A stretch of 8,147 bases of DNA from Lachnospiraceae bacterium UBA3282 (GCA_002361735.1 DETS01000082.1:1-8147), one strand, 5' to 3'; counted from the stretch's first letter, positions 1 through 5,719 are shown. Program-made: numbers and translations. Notes: generated by a model not told the origin, from the sequence alone.

Positions 1-15
1 TCTAAGTCTTGTGCA

Positions 16-44
16 AGAGAATGCTCACAAAACGAGCATTCTCT
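16..44. repeat. Perfect inverted repeat upstream of tsaE
   Basis: An 11-bp perfect inverted repeat, AGAGAATGCTC at 16-26 and GAGCATTCTCT at 34-44, encloses a 7-nt loop (ACAAAAC). It ends 16 nt before the tsaE start. No T-run follows on either strand, so it is not a canonical intrinsic terminator. It could be the 3' end of an upstream transcript, an operator, or part of the tsaE leader. The sequence supports the hairpin directly, but its function is unknown. Confidence 0.8.
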
Positions 45-60
45 GTATGGGGAATATAGG

Positions 61-489
61 ATGACTGAAATGATAGAGAGCCACGGCGCGGCTGACACAT
101 TTGCATATGGAAAGGCTTTGGGGGAAAAGGCAGCCTCGGGAGAGATTTACACGCTGGTCGGGGATCTGGGCGTGGGTAAGACCGTGTTCACGCAGGGTTT
201 TGCGGCGGGGCTTGGCATTACGGAGCCGGTAAACAGCCCTACTTTTACGATCCTGCAAAGCTATGAGGAGGGCAGACTGCCCCTGTATCATTTCGACGTC
301 TACCGCATCGGCGATGCGTCGGAGATGGATGAGATCGGCTATGAGGATTGCTTTTACGGGGAGGGGGTCTGCCTGATCGAGTGGGCGGATCTGGTTGCGG
401 AGATCATACCAAAGGAATGCATCCGCGTGACGATCGAGAAGGATTTGGCGAAAGGGTTTGACTTTCGCAGGATCGTCGTCGAGCGCTAA
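61..489 (+). CDS. tsaE: tRNA t6A biosynthesis ATPase TsaE
   Basis: TsaE is the small P-loop ATPase that works with TsaB and TsaD. It powers or resets the complex that transfers threonylcarbamoyl from TC-AMP to A37 of tRNAs reading ANN codons; it is cytosolic. Visible features are the Walker A motif GDLGVGKT (residues 34-41), the NSPTF segment (58-62) that follows it in the family, HFDVYR (77-82) with the conserved Asp79, and LIEWAD (105-110), the family's IEW signature. The length of 142 aa is normal. The start is uncertain. ATG61 has a weak GGGGA site 7 nt upstream. An in-frame ATG at 70 has AGGA at 58-61 with an 8-nt spacer and would give the N-terminus MIESHG; it may be the true start. It is the first gene of the visible tsaE-tsaB-rimI group, 86 nt before tsaB. 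No tsaC/sua5, which makes TC-AMP, is present in the window. Confidence 0.96.
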   Translation: MTEMIESHGAADTFAYGKALGEKAASGEIYTLVGDLGVGKTVFTQGFAAGLGITEPVNSPTFTILQSYEEGRLPLYHFDVYRIGDASEMDEIGYEDCFYGEGVCLIEWADLVAEIIPKECIRVTIEKDLAKGFDFRRIVVER

Positions 490-575
490 AATAGCGAAGA
501 TAAATGTGATAGAAAACGAATGCGGGCACAAACAAACTTTAACGAAAGCGGGCAGCAAAAAAGAGAGGTTGCAGC

Positions 576-1289
576 GTGAAAATTCTGGCAATAGACAGCT
601 CCGGGCTGGTGGCATCGGCAGCCCTGATGGAGGATGACAATTTCATTGCGGAGTACACCGTACAGTATAAGAAGACCCACTCTCAAACCTTGCTTCCGAT
701 GGTGGAGGAGATCTGCAGGATGGTGGAGCTTGATCTTAGCACGGTGGATGCCATCGCGGTGGCGGCAGGTCCCGGATCGTTCACGGGTCTGCGGATCGGT
801 TCGGCTACGGCAAAGGGGTTGGCTTTTGCCTTAAAAAAGCCCATCGTGCCTGTGCCCACGGTGGAAGGTCTTGCCTATCAGATGTACGGGGCGGCGGATT
901 TGGTCTGTCCCATTATGGATGCCAGACGGAATCAGGTTTATACCGGAATTTATGAATTTATACCTGACTCAAGTGGTCAATTTGGATATGACATGCGTGT
1001 TATCAGGGAGCAGTGCGCGGTCTCCTTTGATGAGATTTCTGCGGCTTTGAATGAACTTGACAGAAGTGTCATATTTTTGGGAGACGGGGTGCCGGTATTT
1101 CAAGAGCGGATGGCAGAGCTGTTGCATGTTTCTTATACCATTGCGCCTGCTCACCGTTCCAGACAGTCGGCGTCGGCCGTCGCCGCGCTGGGAAGCGTTT
1201 ATTATCGGAAGGGGATTGTGGAGAGCGGGGATGCCCACGCGCCGATTTATTTGAGAAAGTCTCAAGCAGAAATGGAGGGGGCGTCATGA
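576..1289 (+). CDS. tsaB: tRNA t6A biosynthesis protein TsaB
   Basis: TsaB is an ASKHA-fold paralogue of TsaD. It lacks catalysis itself but forms the TsaB-TsaD heterodimer, to which TsaE binds, for t6A37 synthesis. The N-terminal strand MKILAIDSS (1-9) is the typical ASKHA start. AGPGSFTGLRIG (64-75) is the family hallmark, and MDARRNQVY (114-122) is the second conserved block. The length of 237 aa fits full-length bacterial TsaB. The start is GTG at 576, preceded by AAGAGAGG (561-568) with a 7-nt spacer; the protein start MKILAID supports it. The stop overlaps the rimI start by 4 nt (ATGA), which suggests translational coupling. The C-terminal region (about 125-237) is less conserved, as is usual for TsaB. 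The identification is firm. Confidence 0.97.
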   Translation: MKILAIDSSGLVASAALMEDDNFIAEYTVQYKKTHSQTLLPMVEEICRMVELDLSTVDAIAVAAGPGSFTGLRIGSATAKGLAFALKKPIVPVPTVEGLAYQMYGAADLVCPIMDARRNQVYTGIYEFIPDSSGQFGYDMRVIREQCAVSFDEISAALNELDRSVIFLGDGVPVFQERMAELLHVSYTIAPAHRSRQSASAVAALGSVYYRKGIVESGDAHAPIYLRKSQAEMEGAS

Positions 1290-1720
1290 TCGTGTACCGT
1301 GATATGACTCCGCAGGATGTACCTTTTATCAGCCGGCTGGAGGAGGAGACTTTTTCCATGCCGTGGTCACCGACTTCCTTCTTGCAGATGATCGAGCAGG
1401 AGAACGCCAGATATTATGTGGCGGAGGAGGATGGGCAGCTTCTTGGCGGCTGTGGTCTTTTGCTGGTTGCGGGAGAAGGAAATATCAGCAACGTGGCGGT
1501 CGCAAAGGAAGCGAGAAGGCGCGGCGTGGGTGCGGGGCTGATGCGGCATATGCTTTCCGAAGGGGATAAGGCAGGACTTACCGCTTACACCTTGGAAGTG
1601 CGGGTCAGCAATGCGGCGGCGATCGCGCTTTATCGGAAATTTGGTTTTGTGTCGGAGGGCATCCGCCCGAAGTTCTATGAAAAACCGACGGAAGACGCCA
1701 TGATCATGTGGAAGAGATAG
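1286..1720 (+). CDS. rimI: Ribosomal protein bS18 alanine N-acetyltransferase RimI (GNAT)
   Basis: This is a GNAT-family acetyltransferase. RimI acetylates the N-terminal Ala of ribosomal protein S18, and some members act on other N-termini. The N-terminal segment EEETFSMPWS (19-28) matches the family's E..F..PWs pattern. Motif A runs NVAVAKEARRRGVGAGL (69-85), with the acetyl-CoA pyrophosphate-binding R-x-x-G-x-G at 77-82. LEVRVSN (103-109) contains Glu104, and ALYRKFGF (114-121) contains Tyr116; these align by position with the catalytic Glu and Tyr of E. coli RimI. The C-terminus has the RimI-type GIRPKFYE...EDAMIM block (125-141). The length of 144 aa is typical. GGAGGGGG (1274-1281) serves as ribosome binding site, and the start overlaps tsaB's stop by 4 nt. 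tsaB-rimI adjacency is common in Firmicutes. The exact substrate here is inferred from family and context. Confidence 0.95.
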   Translation: MIVYRDMTPQDVPFISRLEEETFSMPWSPTSFLQMIEQENARYYVAEEDGQLLGGCGLLLVAGEGNISNVAVAKEARRRGVGAGLMRHMLSEGDKAGLTAYTLEVRVSNAAAIALYRKFGFVSEGIRPKFYEKPTEDAMIMWKR

Positions 1721-1741
1721 GCAGTGCATGGAACAATTACC

Positions 1742-1759
1742 ACGGTCATTACCGTTTTT
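1742..1759 (+). terminator. Possible weak terminator after rimI
   Basis: A short hairpin, ACGGT (1742-1746), CATT loop and ACCGT (1751-1755), runs directly into a T-run (1755-1759). It lies 21 nt after the rimI stop. The stem is only 5 bp, so termination would be partial at best. The position and the T-run are the only support. Confidence 0.3.
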
Positions 1760-1771
1760 GTCTGTTAAACT

Positions 1772-1823
1772 ATAGTAAATCCCTGCGGGATTAACTATTA
1801 CGATCGAGGATCTGCGATCCTCG
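1772..1823. repeat. Two-hairpin intergenic repeat, copy 1
   Basis: Hairpin A pairs ATAGTAAATCCC (1772-1783) with GGGATTAACTAT (1787-1798) around a TGC loop, giving 12 positions with a single A/A mismatch (1777/1793). Hairpin B follows six bases later and pairs CGAGGATC (1805-1812) with GATCCTCG (1816-1823), 8 perfect pairs around TGC. The same layout recurs at 3777-3825 upstream of tsaD. In that copy hairpin A keeps the same arms and the same mismatch, while hairpin B has different bases that still pair. The element ends 22 nt before the ribosome binding site of the next gene. This arrangement resembles dispersed REP-like or non-autonomous elements. No transposase and no clear target-site duplication are visible, so its nature is unproven. 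Confidence 0.75.
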
Positions 1824-1857
1824 GCGGAGGTAATGACTTGCGTATAGGAGGATTGTC

Positions 1858-2100
1858 ATGCGTGTTTATGAAGAAAAAAAGGAATTGACTGAGACGGTCT
1901 GCAATGCCTGCGGCAAAAAAATGCTGGTAGAAAACGGCATTTTGAAGGAGGAGTGCATCCATGTGGAGCATGACTTTGGTTTCTTTGGCGAAAAGGACGG
2001 GATGAGCGACAGCTTCGACCTCTGTGAACCCTGTTATGAAAAGCTGATCTCCGGCTTTCGGATTCCCGTTGACAGGCGGGAGAGAAAGGAACTGCTGTAG
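1858..2100 (+). CDS. Small four-cysteine, probably zinc-binding protein
   Basis: This is an 80-aa soluble protein of unknown function. Two CxxC pairs, CNAC (Cys15/Cys18, followed by GKK) and CEPC (Cys56/Cys59), are spaced as in a treble-clef or zinc-ribbon site. Between them lie Cys33, His35 and His38, then DFGFFGEKDGMSDSFDLCEPCY (39-60), a Phe/Gly-rich hairpin of the kind that links the two knuckles in small Firmicutes zinc proteins. There is no signal peptide or membrane segment. The start is well supported by AGGAGG (1846-1851) with a 6-nt spacer. The gene sits 137 nt after rimI, behind the two-hairpin repeat, and is followed by a hairpin cluster. Neighbours that act on tRNA or ribosomes hint at a role in RNA or translation, but this is only context. 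No specific family name is assigned. Confidence 0.85.
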   Translation: MRVYEEKKELTETVCNACGKKMLVENGILKEECIHVEHDFGFFGEKDGMSDSFDLCEPCYEKLISGFRIPVDRRERKELL

Positions 2101-2122
2101 ACTGTCTCCGTTTTGGAGGAAA

Positions 2123-2159
2123 GATTGAAAAATAAGTCTGATGACCTTATTTTTCAATC
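2123..2159. repeat. Intergenic hairpin 1 of 3 (14 bp), possible terminator
   Basis: GATTGAAAAATAAG (2123-2136) pairs perfectly with CTTATTTTTCAATC (2146-2159) around a 9-nt loop. It begins 23 nt after the stop of the four-cysteine gene. The stem is A/T-rich and contains a T5 run in its right arm, but no T-run follows it. It could slow or partly stop transcription in either direction, though it is not a standard intrinsic terminator. It is the first of three back-to-back hairpins. Confidence 0.75.
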
Positions 2160-2160
2160 G

Positions 2161-2187
2161 CGAGTTTGTGTCGGAGCCACAAACTCG
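2161..2187. repeat. Intergenic hairpin 2 of 3, loop complementary to RNase Z leader
   Basis: CGAGTTTGTG (2161-2170) pairs perfectly with CACAAACTCG (2178-2187), 10 bp, leaving the 7-nt loop TCGGAGC (2171-2177). The loop is the exact reverse complement of GCTCCGA (2239-2245), which sits just before the ribosome binding site of the RNase Z-type gene. If the two closing stem pairs open, the match grows to 9 bases (2169-2177 with 2239-2247). A pseudoknot is therefore sterically possible. The complementarity is directly visible, while folding in the cell is inference. Confidence 0.75.
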
Positions 2188-2191
2188 GAAT

Positions 2192-2221
2192 CGCAGAGCA
2201 AAATTTGAGATTTTGCTCGCG
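2192..2221. repeat. Intergenic hairpin 3 of 3 (12 bp with one bulge)
   Basis: GAGCAAAAT (2196-2204) pairs perfectly with ATTTTGCTC (2210-2218) around TTGAG. Three more pairs, CGC (2192-2194) with GCG (2219-2221), form if A2195 is bulged. It lies inside the interval bracketed by the complementary segments 2169-2177 and 2239-2247, so it would sit between the two strands of the proposed pseudoknot. Confidence 0.7.
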
Positions 2222-2238
2222 TGTCGTCGCAAAATGAT

Positions 2239-2258
2239 GCTCCGACATGGAGAAAACT
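2239..2258 (+). promoter_or_regulatory. Ribosome binding site of the RNase Z-type gene with overlapping pairing options
   Basis: GGAG (2249-2252) lies 6 nt before ATG2259 and decides that start over the in-frame ATG at 2247, which has no ribosome binding site. CTCC (2240-2243) could pair with this GGAG across a 5-nt loop and mask it. The same CTCC is part of GCTCCGA, which is complementary to the loop of the upstream hairpin at 2171-2177. The two pairings exclude each other. A switch is possible, but the masking stem has only 4 bp. Confidence 0.4.
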
Positions 2259-3167
2259 ATGTTAGATATCTGTCTATTAGGCACGGGAGGAATGATGCCC
2301 CTGCCGCGCAGGTGGCTCACATCCATGATGACAAGATACAATGGGAAAAGTATCCTCATTGACTGCGGGGAGGGTACCCAGATTGCCATGAAGGAGAAGG
2401 GATGGAGTCCAAAGCCCATTGACATTATTTGTTTTACGCACTATCACGCGGATCATATCAGCGGGCTGCCGGGGATGCTCCTCACTATGGGAAATGCGGA
2501 GCGCACGGAGCCGCTTTTGATGATCGGCCCCAAAGGATTGACTAGGGCGGTCAACTCTCTGCGCGTGATCGCACCGGAACTGCCCTTTGAGATCACCTGT
2601 AGGGAAATTACGGAGCCGGAGCAGACTTTTTCTTTTGACGGTTTTCGCATCGAGACGTTTCGTGTCAATCACAATGTGGTCTGTTATGGCTATAACATTG
2701 TCATTGACCGCATCGGAAAATTTGATGTGGAGCAGGCCATGCAGTTAAATATTCCGAGAAACTACTGGAATCCTCTGCAAAAAGGTGAGATAATAGAGAT
2801 AGACGGAAAAACTTATACGCCGGATATGGTACTGGGAAGTCCCAGAAAAGGCTTGAAGGTGACTTACTGTACGGACACGCGCCCCACCGACAGCATTGTC
2901 AGAAATGCGGCGCAGGCGGATCTTTTCATCTGCGAAGGAATGTACGGCGAGCCGGAAAAAGCACAGAAGGCGAAAGAGTATAAGCATATGACCTTTTACG
3001 AGGCGGCGCAGCTTGCGAAGGAAGCGGGGGTGCGGGAGCTTTGGCTGACCCACTACAGTCCTTCTCTGATCCGTCCGGACGACTATATGCCGGAGGTCTG
3101 GAAGATATTTCCGAATGCGGTTGCAGCCAGAGATGGCAGGAGTGTCGATCTTTTGTTTGAAGATTAA
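2259..3167 (+). CDS. rnz: RNase Z-type metallo-beta-lactamase
   Basis: This protein of 302 aa has the complete metal site of the RNase Z/ElaC family. RNase Z cleaves the 3' trailer from tRNA precursors using two zinc ions. The family opening is MLDICLLGTGG (1-11), followed by LIDCGEGTQ (33-41). The motif THYHADH (60-66) carries His61, His63, Asp65 and His66. Further ligand candidates are His138 (RVNHN), Asp206 in YCTDTRP (203-209) and His265 in LTHYSP. HMT (243-245) matches the H-x-T element that separates RNase Z from other metallo-beta-lactamases. The region 146-200 (PLQKGEIIEI...VLGSPRKG) lies where the tRNA-binding exosite arm is found. ATG2259 is chosen because GGAG lies 6 nt upstream and the protein then begins as the family does; ATG2247 would add four residues. 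An unusual structured leader precedes it. The tRNA-processing role is inferred from family motifs; a related phosphodiesterase activity is possible. Confidence 0.88.
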   Translation: MLDICLLGTGGMMPLPRRWLTSMMTRYNGKSILIDCGEGTQIAMKEKGWSPKPIDIICFTHYHADHISGLPGMLLTMGNAERTEPLLMIGPKGLTRAVNSLRVIAPELPFEITCREITEPEQTFSFDGFRIETFRVNHNVVCYGYNIVIDRIGKFDVEQAMQLNIPRNYWNPLQKGEIIEIDGKTYTPDMVLGSPRKGLKVTYCTDTRPTDSIVRNAAQADLFICEGMYGEPEKAQKAKEYKHMTFYEAAQLAKEAGVRELWLTHYSPSLIRPDDYMPEVWKIFPNAVAARDGRSVDLLFED

Positions 3168-3205
3168 AGTGGTTCGCAAAAAACGCTTTGACATGGAGGT
3201 AGACA

Positions 3206-3790
3206 ATGAAAAAGTCCGGTATTGTGAAAGTAGTTATTATCGTGGTGGTGCTGGCAGCGATCGTTTTGGCTTTTTTCCTTTATCAAGGGCACAGATCCGA
3301 GCAGCAGAAACAGACGGAGGCGGTAACGACGGTTGTGCAGAGCGTCCTGATGCGGAATCTGGAATACAACTATCCGCCCACGCCTAAGGAAGTGGTAAAA
3401 TATTATGCCGAGATCACGGAGTGCTTTTACAATGAAAAGTACAGCGATGAGGAACTGCTCCTGCTGGCGGCAAAGATCCAGGAACTCTATGATGCGGAAC
3501 TGGTCGCAAATAAGACGCAGGAGCAGTACATAGATGATCTGAAACAGGATATCGTGGAGATGAAACAGGAAGGCTATACCATTGCCAGTTATGAAGTTTC
3601 CGCCAGTACGGACGTGGAGTATTTTACGGAGGACGGTTATTCCTGCGCAAGGCTGTACTGCACCTTCTATCTGCGCAAGGGCGGGACGACAGGACGGGCG
3701 CCGTCTTTGGAGCGGTTCATACTCAGACAGGATGAGGACGAGCATTGGAAGATATTGGGTTGGGAATTAGTCGACGATAGTAAATCCTGA
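3206..3790 (+). CDS. Membrane-anchored protein of unknown function
   Basis: A 194-aa protein with a short basic N-terminus (MKKSG) and one strong hydrophobic helix at about residues 6-26 (IVKVVIIVVVLAAIVLAFFLY). No lipobox cysteine is present, so the helix is probably an uncleaved anchor with the rest outside the cell. The outer part is first mainly helical and acidic (about 32-125), then appears beta-rich (about 126-190: a YEVSASTDVEYF stretch, CARLYCTFYL, and WKILGWELVDD). This resembles small extracytoplasmic domains of the NTF2-like or cystatin-like kind, but no firm assignment is possible. It may correspond to one of the Lachnospiraceae-restricted DUF families (possibly DUF6715), recalled rather than verified. 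GGAGG (3195-3199) lies 6 nt before the ATG, and the gene starts 38 nt after the RNase Z-type gene. The last four codons and the stop lie inside a two-hairpin intergenic repeat, so the C-terminus is partly made by that element. Confidence 0.88.
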   Translation: MKKSGIVKVVIIVVVLAAIVLAFFLYQGHRSEQQKQTEAVTTVVQSVLMRNLEYNYPPTPKEVVKYYAEITECFYNEKYSDEELLLLAAKIQELYDAELVANKTQEQYIDDLKQDIVEMKQEGYTIASYEVSASTDVEYFTEDGYSCARLYCTFYLRKGGTTGRAPSLERFILRQDEDEHWKILGWELVDDSKS

Positions 3791-3825
3791 CGGATTAACT
3801 ATACGAGGACTGCTTCGCAGCCTCG
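3777..3825. repeat. Two-hairpin intergenic repeat, copy 2
   Basis: Hairpin A pairs ATAGTAAATCC (3777-3787) with GGATTAACTAT (3792-3802) around TGAC, with one internal A/A mismatch in the same place as copy 1 (1772-1823). Hairpin B pairs CGAGG-A-CTGC (3804-3813, A3809 bulged) with GCAGCCTCG (3817-3825) around TTC. Hairpin A arms are almost identical between copies. Hairpin B differs in sequence at its tip while pairing is kept, so the fold appears constrained. The copy overlaps the end of the upstream coding region (stop at 3788-3790 in the hairpin A loop) and lies 40 nt before tsaD. Confidence 0.75.
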
Positions 3826-3865
3826 GCTTTGTGTTGCCGATCACGGTACAGAAAGGAAGACGATA

Positions 3866-4882
3866 ATGGAATCCGTAACGATTCTTGCCATTGAGACGTC
3901 CTGCGACGAGACGGCGGCAGCAGTGGTCAGAAATGGCAGGGAAGTCTTGTCTAATGTGATTTATTCGCAGATCGATCTGCATACTCTTTATGGAGGCGTG
4001 GTGCCGGAAATCGCCTCCCGCAAGCATATCGAAAAGATCAACCGGGTGATGGAACAGGCATTGAAGGAGGCTGACAGAGAACTTTCCGACTTGGATGCTG
4101 TTGCGGTAACGTATGGTCCGGGTCTGGTGGGTCCGCTTCTGGTGGGCGTGTCGGCGGCAAAGGCGGTGAGCTTTGCCTCGGGGCTGCCTCTGATCGGTGT
4201 TCATCATATCGAGGGTCATATCAGCGCGAATTATATTGAACATAAGGATCTGGAACCGCCCTTTGTCTGCCTGATTGCATCGGGCGGCCATTCGCATTTG
4301 GTGGTGGTGAGAGACTACGGCAAATATGAGGTGCTTGGGCGCACCAGGGATGACGCGGCGGGAGAAGCCTTTGACAAGGTGGCCAGAGCCATCGGGCTGG
4401 GCTATCCGGGCGGTCCGAAGATCGATAAGGTGGCAAAGGAAGGAAATCCCGACGCCATTGCCTTTCCGCGCGCAAAAGTAGGAGATTCCGACTATGATTT
4501 CAGCTTCAGCGGTCTGAAGTCCGCCGTGCTCAACTATTTGAATTCCTGTGAAATGAAGGGAATCCCAATCTGCCGGGCGGATGTGGCGGCATCCTTTCAG
4601 AAGGCGGTGGTGGATGTACTGACAGAGCATTCCATGGCGGCGGTGGAACGCTGTGGGCTGCGTAAATTTGCGATCGCCGGCGGCGTTGCCTCTAATTCCG
4701 CGCTGCGGCAGGCGCTTGAAAAAGCCTGTGAGGAGAGAGAGATTGCCTTTTACCGCCCGACTCCGCTTTTGTGTACGGATAATGCGGCGATGATCGGTGC
4801 GGCTGCCTATTACGAGTATGTGCAGGGGGTGCGGCACGGGCTGGATCTGAATGCGGTACCGGGGCTGAAACTGGGAGAATAA
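3866..4882 (+). CDS. tsaD: tRNA N6-adenosine threonylcarbamoyltransferase TsaD
   Basis: TsaD is the catalytic subunit that moves the threonylcarbamoyl group onto N6 of A37 in ANN-reading tRNAs, as a dimer with TsaB and helped by TsaE; it acts in the cytosol. The ASKHA fold begins ILAIETSCDET (6-16). YGGVVPEIASRKH (42-54) follows. GVHHIEGH (111-118) carries the metal-binding His114 and His118, and the third ligand is Asp305 in CTDNAAMIG. SGGHSHL (139-145), DDAAGEAFDK (162-171), GYPGGP (179-184), FSFSGLKSA (212-220) and GGVASNSALR (272-281) are all intact. The length of 338 aa is normal. The start has an AAAGGAAG site (3852-3859). All three t6A subunits are thus present in the window, but tsaD is separated from tsaEB by three other genes. 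It is followed after 2 nt by ispD. Confidence 0.98.
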   Translation: MESVTILAIETSCDETAAAVVRNGREVLSNVIYSQIDLHTLYGGVVPEIASRKHIEKINRVMEQALKEADRELSDLDAVAVTYGPGLVGPLLVGVSAAKAVSFASGLPLIGVHHIEGHISANYIEHKDLEPPFVCLIASGGHSHLVVVRDYGKYEVLGRTRDDAAGEAFDKVARAIGLGYPGGPKIDKVAKEGNPDAIAFPRAKVGDSDYDFSFSGLKSAVLNYLNSCEMKGIPICRADVAASFQKAVVDVLTEHSMAAVERCGLRKFAIAGGVASNSALRQALEKACEEREIAFYRPTPLLCTDNAAMIGAAAYYEYVQGVRHGLDLNAVPGLKLGE

Positions 4883-4884
4883 AA

Positions 4885-5634
4885 ATGAATAAAAAAAGAT
4901 GTACTGCCATCGTGTTGGCGGCAGGAAGCGGCAGGCGTATGAACAGTGATGTGGCAAAGCAATATCTGCCATTGGGGGATAAGCCGTTGATTTGGCACGC
5001 GCTGCATGTGATAGAGAAGTCCGCCGTGATTGACGATTGTATCCTGGTCGCCGGTCAGGAGGATATTGTAAGCGGTTATGTGGAAAAAGAGATCGTGGCG
5101 AAATATGGTTTACATAAAATATCGTCTATTATTCCCGGAGGGGCACAACGATACGATTCTGTTTACAATGCGCTCCGGGCAATCGCGGAAACGAGAACAG
5201 ATACGGTAAACGAGGATGGCTATGTCTTTATTCACGACGGCGCAAGGCCTTTTTTGACGGAGGAGATATTAGAACGATGCCTTGCGGAAGTCGAGAGGAC
5301 GGGCGCCTGCGTGGCAGGAATGCCTGTTAAGGATACCATCAAGTTCGCGGACGAGGCAGGATTTGCGGCGCAGACTCCCGACAGAAATGCTTTGTGGCAG
5401 ATTCAGACACCGCAGGTGTTCGAGACGGCGCTGATTCTTTCTGCCTACGAGAGACTGATGCAGGAGAAGGAAAGACTTTTGCGGGAAGGTATTTCCATCA
5501 CCGACGACGCCATGGTGGTGGAAACCTTTACGGACTGTAAGGTCAGACTGGTGGAAGGGTCTTACCGTAATATCAAGATTACAACACCGGAAGATATCGC
5601 GGTGGGGGAAGCGTTTTTGCAGGCAGACGGGTGA
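4885..5634 (+). CDS. ispD: 2-C-methyl-D-erythritol 4-phosphate cytidylyltransferase IspD
   Basis: IspD catalyses the third step of the MEP isoprenoid pathway: MEP plus CTP gives CDP-methylerythritol plus pyrophosphate, in the cytosol. The nucleotide-binding loop is AIVLAAGSGRRM (8-19), with Lys25 in AKQYL. GGAQRYDSVYNAL (85-97) is the conserved R-x-x-S-V block. HDGARP (117-122), PVKDTIK (147-153), Arg167 in DRNALWQIQTPQVF, TDDA (206-209) and NIKITTPEDI (229-238) complete the family signature. The length of 249 aa is somewhat above the roughly 230 aa of many homologues, with slightly extended inter-motif segments. The start is 2 nt after the tsaD stop, and its ribosome binding site GGGAG (4873-4877) lies within the end of tsaD, so co-expression is likely. 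No ispF follows, so this is not the common ispDF pair. Confidence 0.97.
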   Translation: MNKKRCTAIVLAAGSGRRMNSDVAKQYLPLGDKPLIWHALHVIEKSAVIDDCILVAGQEDIVSGYVEKEIVAKYGLHKISSIIPGGAQRYDSVYNALRAIAETRTDTVNEDGYVFIHDGARPFLTEEILERCLAEVERTGACVAGMPVKDTIKFADEAGFAAQTPDRNALWQIQTPQVFETALILSAYERLMQEKERLLREGISITDDAMVVETFTDCKVRLVEGSYRNIKITTPEDIAVGEAFLQADG

Positions 5635-5719
5635 GATGACGGAAACGAACCCCCAGGTGCTTTTTCGGTAGCGTATGCCGGGGAGAAAGCGCCGTCAACG
5701 AAAGATTGAGGGAGAGATC

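Noticed and set aside
25..615. A 196-codon minus-strand open frame across tsaE
   Set aside because: It is antisense to the intact tsaE gene and shows no recognisable domain.
1772..1823. CRISPR-like or transposon end interpretation of the two-hairpin repeat
   Set aside because: Only two copies 2 kb apart, no regular spacers, no cas or transposase gene and no clear target-site duplication are visible.
1833..1847. A four-codon leader frame (ATG ACT TGC GTA TAG) just before the four-cysteine gene
   Set aside because: GGAGG is only 2 nt from the ATG, and so short a frame has no amino acid bias that would suggest attenuation.
2125..2208. A 27-codon frame starting with TTG after GGAGGA (2115-2120)
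   Set aside because: The spacer is only 4 nt, the start is TTG and the codons are dictated by the three inverted repeats, so coding is unlikely.
2141..2362. A 73-codon + strand open frame running from the hairpin cluster into the RNase Z-type gene
   Set aside because: It begins inside hairpin 1, has no ribosome binding site, crosses the hairpins and overlaps the start of a well-supported gene in another frame.
3188..3193. TTGACA resembling a -35 box before the membrane-anchored protein gene
   Set aside because: No -10-like hexamer lies at 16-18 bp, and the segment falls between closely spaced genes.
3767..4972. A 401-codon minus-strand open frame across tsaD
   Set aside because: It is antisense to tsaD, whose motifs are complete; the frame is a shadow of its codon use, with no family signature of its own.
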